This document shows positions 5,666 through 8,584 of a stretch of 8,584 nt of DNA, one piece after another (positions within the stretch are counted from its first letter, which is position 1; each line of letters starts with the position of its first letter). The notes under the pieces are model-generated. The model made no database searches. It was not told where the DNA came from and worked only from the letters and a program-made list of their open reading frames with translations. The stretch lies in contig USHH01000084.1 in NCBI GenBank assembly GCA_900554345.1, positions 1-8,584 on the forward strand, given 5' to 3'. Origin of the DNA: an uncultured Bacteroidales bacterium (GTDB lineage: Bacteria > Bacteroidota > Bacteroidia > Bacteroidales > Muribaculaceae). The position numbers and the translations under genes are program-made.

Positions 5666-6835
5666 GCAATTAATTGCTTTGCCATTCCACTTTTCCGAGA
5701 TGAAATCGCATGTGGCGGCAGCGGTCGCCCTCATAATCCTCGTCGCGGCCACTTCCCGGCTCATCAGCGGGAGGGCATCCTCTTCCACGAGACGGTAGTC
5801 GTTGACACACCTCACATCACAAAAGCCTCTATCGAGCAGCAGCTCCCTGTCCGCCACACGCCCGGCAAGCAGTATTGCGGGAACGCCGCGCCTGCATGCC
5901 CGCACCCGGACGCCCCACGGCGTCTTCCACATCAGCGTCTGACGGTCGGCACTCCCCTCTCCGGTGATACAGAAGTCGCAACCTTCCAAAGCGGCATCGA
6001 GCCCCACGGCATCGGCCACTATGTCGACTCCGCGTCTGAGCCTGACGCCAAGCAGAGCAGTGAGGCCCCCTGCCGCACCTCCGGCCGCTCCCGCGCCCGG
6101 CATCGCAGATACGTCATGGCCGGTGGATGACCTGATGACATCAGCCAGATGCACCATGCCCGTCTCCAGACGCTCCATCATCGGAGCGTCGGCGCCTTTC
6201 TGCCGCGAGAACACAGCCACAGCCCCATCGCTTCCAACAAAGGGGGCGTCGACATCGCATGCCGCCGTGATCTCAACCTCCGAAAGCCAACGCAGCCCCG
6301 ACAGATCGACGTAACCGACCGAAGAGAGCATCCCGCCACAGATATGGCGCTCCATAAGACAGCCAGCACGGTCGTAGAATCTCGCGCCGAGGGCCTGGAG
6401 CGCACCCAGGGCGGCATCGTTGGTGGCGCTTCCACCAAGCCCCACCACTATCCGCTTCACACCATGGCGGGCAGCGGCGGCGACGAGCTGACCGAAACCG
6501 TAAGTCGATGTAAGCCACGGATTGCGGCGCTCCGGATCCACGAGCACGAGCCCCGAAGCCGCCGCCATGTCGAGGCATGCCATCATGCCGTCGGCGCTTA
6601 TATAATAGTCGGCCAAGACTTCCTCTCCCAGAGGGCCCTCCACCGAGGCAGAGTATCGCCTCATATCACCGGCTCCCGCAAGAGCCTCGGCCATCCCCTC
6701 GCCTCCGTCGGCCATCTCCACGATACCGACCTCAGCACCCGCCACTATAGCCAGGACGCCCTTCGCGGCAGCCTCAGCCGCCTCGCGTGACGTGAGACAA
6801 CCCTTGAAAGAGTCGAACGCGAGGGTCACCTTCAT
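5663..6835 (-). CDS. Glycerate kinase, GarK/GlxK family (class II)
   Basis: The enzyme phosphorylates D-glycerate with ATP to 2-phosphoglycerate, feeding lower glycolysis, in the cytoplasm. The 390-residue product starts MKVTLAFDSFKGCLTSREAA, the typical family N-terminus, and its length is close to the usual 380. Family motifs are seen in order: MADGGEGM (41-48), GLGGSATNDAALGAL (132-146), CDVDAPFVG (193-201, usually with Asn where Ala stands), PGAGAAGGAAGGL (246-258) and ITGEGSADRQTL (290-301). After the last motif, LMWKTPWGV replaces the common LxGKxPxGV, a Gly to Trp change worth noting but not obviously disabling. The frame is open for 18 codons more upstream, but ATG 6833-6835 overlaps the DUF2851 stop as ATGA, a classic sign of translational coupling. 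It is the last gene of the DMT-DUF2851-kinase operon. Whether it is catabolic or part of serine/glyoxylate metabolism cannot be told. Confidence 0.92.
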   Translation of the reverse strand: MKVTLAFDSFKGCLTSREAAEAAAKGVLAIVAGAEVGIVEMADGGEGMAEALAGAGDMRRYSASVEGPLGEEVLADYYISADGMMACLDMAAASGLVLVDPERRNPWLTSTYGFGQLVAAAARHGVKRIVVGLGGSATNDAALGALQALGARFYDRAGCLMERHICGGMLSSVGYVDLSGLRWLSEVEITAACDVDAPFVGSDGAVAVFSRQKGADAPMMERLETGMVHLADVIRSSTGHDVSAMPGAGAAGGAAGGLTALLGVRLRRGVDIVADAVGLDAALEGCDFCITGEGSADRQTLMWKTPWGVRVRACRRGVPAILLAGRVADRELLLDRGFCDVRCVNDYRLVEEDALPLMSREVAATRIMRATAAATCDFISEKWNGKAINC

Positions 6836-8115
6836 AATGCCCCGGCCTCCTTCCTCAGCAACAGATGGCCGAAACGGCAATAGAGGCATTTGCGGGAATC
6901 GCAGTACTCACGCCGCAGATGTATCAGGGCCTGGCTGCGAGCCGCCGAAGCAGCCTTGAGTCCTAACGACTGCCACTGACGGACAATGGAATTGTTCTCG
7001 GGAGGCAGCTCGTTGAGAAGGTCGAGCCCCTTCTCGGCGAAATCGGGATTGCCGATTGAAGCCCCGTAGGCGTAATAGAGCGGAGCGGCGAGATTGATCA
7101 GCAGCACATCGAGGCTGCGGGCCGACATCGTGTCGGCAAACGGACGCGATTCCACGTCAAACGAGAAATGATCCTTCCAGTATCCGTCGAGATGAAGAGT
7201 GAGCAGCGAGCGCAGCGCGTCGGAATCGCCACGGGCATCGATCACCTGCTGGAAGAGCGAGAAACCGCCGAGCAGGAAACGGGCCAGCAGCGCCACACGC
7301 CGGTGGGGGAAATTGCCGGGGCGGGTGCGGGCGTATTTCCAGACGCCGGGGCGCATGGGGCGCAGCGAGTATTTCCTCGCGAGAAAGTAGTATTCCCGGC
7401 AGAGCAGCTGGTAATACTCATCGAAGATATGCGCGGAGGGGTCGAGCATACCTGCCTGCCCGAAAAGGAGGGCCTCGAGCTGCATCAGACTGTCGGAATG
7501 GCGCGCCAGATAATTGAGGTTCAGCGACTTCGCGAGCATCTCGAATGGCTCGCCGTTAAGGCCGAATCCGAGTGCGCGGGCCAGAGCCACGAAAGTGGCC
7601 TGCTGCCAGTCGCCGCTGTATGTGCGGAGCATGGCGAGGATCCTGTCGGCCTTCACCTGGAGGCGCTCCACGCAGAGGGCCTCGAGCCAGGATGTAGCGG
7701 CCAGCGGGGGGACCTCGCAGAGCAGCGAGCGGCAGCGGATGTCGTCGGGCCCTGACTGAAGCGCTGCGTAGGTGGAGAAGAATCCCTCAGGAAGAGTAAG
7801 CGTCACCTGCGGAACCACCGAGCCGTCGGAGCGCCTCACCACAGCGTCGTCGATGGCCACCACATGAAGGATGATATTGTCGTAGGCCGGATCGCCGTCG
7901 TGGTTGTGACGCCGCCAGTCGGAAGCCTTCACGTGGATCTCCACATTGCCGGCCCACTCCGTGTCGCCCACCTTTATCTTGGCGTTGAAGAAGTCGGGCC
8001 CGGCATCTGTGTTGAGGCGTCCGGGGTCGATCACCTCCACCGGCTGGCCGGAAGGGAGCCGCAGACGGCGCCCCACCATATTGTATTTCCATAAATACTG
8101 ATAGAGGGCTTCCAT
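6832..8115 (-). CDS. DUF2851 family protein of unknown function
   Basis: This 427-residue protein matches the DUF2851 family, found mainly in Bacteroidetes. The start MEALYQYLWKYNMV is typical, as is the next conserved block: NTDAGPDFFNAKIKVGDTEW (35-54), GNVEIHVKASDWRRH (56-70) and DGDPAYDNIILHVV (73-86). The many conserved acidic and His residues there (D37, D41, E59, H61, D66, H70, H72, D79, H84) would suit a metal or nuclease-like site, but this is inference; no activity is known to me. The C-terminus has CX4CX2C (Cys405, Cys410, Cys413 in REYCDSRKCLYCRFG), possibly a metal or cluster site. There is no signal peptide or membrane segment, so it is probably cytoplasmic. It starts 12 bases after the DMT transporter stop and its TGA overlaps the glycerate kinase ATG, so the three genes form one operon. 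The function of the grouping is unclear. Confidence 0.9.
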   Translation of the reverse strand: MEALYQYLWKYNMVGRRLRLPSGQPVEVIDPGRLNTDAGPDFFNAKIKVGDTEWAGNVEIHVKASDWRRHNHDGDPAYDNIILHVVAIDDAVVRRSDGSVVPQVTLTLPEGFFSTYAALQSGPDDIRCRSLLCEVPPLAATSWLEALCVERLQVKADRILAMLRTYSGDWQQATFVALARALGFGLNGEPFEMLAKSLNLNYLARHSDSLMQLEALLFGQAGMLDPSAHIFDEYYQLLCREYYFLARKYSLRPMRPGVWKYARTRPGNFPHRRVALLARFLLGGFSLFQQVIDARGDSDALRSLLTLHLDGYWKDHFSFDVESRPFADTMSARSLDVLLINLAAPLYYAYGASIGNPDFAEKGLDLLNELPPENNSIVRQWQSLGLKAASAARSQALIHLRREYCDSRKCLYCRFGHLLLRKEAGAL

Positions 8116-8127
8116 GCGGTGAGGAAA

Positions 8128-8584
8128 TCAGGCGTTGCCGAGCTTGCGCCCGGGACGGTAGGCCAGATACTGATTGTAGACCACGCCGCCGATAATCAGC
8201 ACGAGACCCAGATATGTAAGGGGCATGATGCGCTCACCCACGATCACCGATATGAAGAAGAGTGAGAGGAAAGGAGCGATATAGCACATCTGATTGACAA
8301 TCGCTACATTGACGGCATAGCGGAGAGCCATGCTGAAAAAGAGGAACGGGATGCCCATCTCGAAGGCTCCCACATAGCAGCTCGCCAGCACACCGGGCAC
8401 CGAATCGAAGCTGCACGGCACGAAGAGAGTGGCTCCGCATAGTATCACGGATGCGAAGAGGAACGAGATGAAAAGCTTGAGGCTCTCCGGGATCGAGGCC
8501 GACATGCGGTCGTTGAGAATCCAGTAGACGGCCCACAGCACGGCAGAGAGAAATGCCAGTATCACTCCTACCACCGACAGCGAC
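8128..8584 (-). CDS. DMT-superfamily (EamA) transporter, C-terminal part, start beyond window
   Basis: The frame is open to the window end and terminates at TGA 8128-8130, giving about 152 residues. They form one EamA-type repeat of five hydrophobic helices: GVILAFLSAVLWAVYWILN, a second near ESLKLFISFLFASVILCGAT, and then GVLASCYVGAFEMGIPFLFF, AIVNQMCYIAPFLSLFFISV and LTYLGLVLIIGGVVYNQYLA. Drug/metabolite transporters of this family usually have two such repeats and about 300 residues, and the helix order with the ERIMPLTYLG turn fits the second repeat. A GTG at 8572-8574 is not taken as the start, since the frame continues upstream with hydrophobic residues (S-L-S-V-V). The substrate is unknown; members export amino acids, metabolites or drugs across the inner membrane. 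The DUF2851 gene follows after 12 bases, so this is probably an upstream gene of the operon. Confidence 0.88.
   Translation of the reverse strand, partial: SLSVVGVILAFLSAVLWAVYWILNDRMSASIPESLKLFISFLFASVILCGATLFVPCSFDSVPGVLASCYVGAFEMGIPFLFFSMALRYAVNVAIVNQMCYIAPFLSLFFISVIVGERIMPLTYLGLVLIIGGVVYNQYLAYRPGRKLGNA

Noticed and set aside
7168..7755. 195-codon + strand open frame opposite DUF2851
   Set aside because: Antisense to a conserved family protein with no independent support.

Overview
The window looks like a piece of a Bacteroidales chromosome. A moderately GC-rich gut lineage such as Muribaculaceae is my best guess, but that is inference. The reasons are the long, three-part IspG typical of Bacteroidetes, a DUF2851 gene, start regions without Shine-Dalgarno sequences, and two exact copies of the Bacteroidetes -7 promoter element TAnnTTTG. 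Two parts with different character meet near position 1900.

Positions 1-1806 (+ strand) are AT-richer and look like a decayed mobile or accessory island. They hold the C-terminal end of an AAA ATPase with a DUF234 nuclease-like domain, a tyrosine recombinase remnant that lacks its N-terminus and carries a frameshift and a stop, and a two-gene module resembling HigB/HigA toxin-antitoxin pairs. In that module the putative toxin (954-1502) is intact and has its own promoter. The putative HTH antitoxin (1507-1806) is broken by an in-frame TGA at 1603-1605. Positions 1807-2016 carry no convincing gene. They hold three consecutive hairpins, which probably form a two-way terminator between the island and the convergent ispG.

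Positions 2017-8584 are GC-rich housekeeping DNA, all on the - strand. In transcription order they are: a DMT/EamA transporter (its N-terminal half lies outside the window), a DUF2851 protein, a GarK/GlxK-type glycerate kinase (start overlaps the previous stop by ATGA), an RluA-family pseudouridine synthase (own -7 element), a PAP2-like membrane protein 15 bases later, and ispG of the MEP isoprenoid pathway. The first three are packed as one operon, and the RluA-like and PAP2-like genes as a second. ispG stands apart behind a 131-base gap with two hairpin palindromes. The 3' end of ispG carries a 15-base in-frame tandem duplication that repeats its last codons and stop.

No rRNA, tRNA, CRISPR array or intact insertion sequence was seen. 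The most unusual item is the toxin-like gene retained next to a nonsense-mutated antitoxin. The remaining genes look like ordinary core genes.
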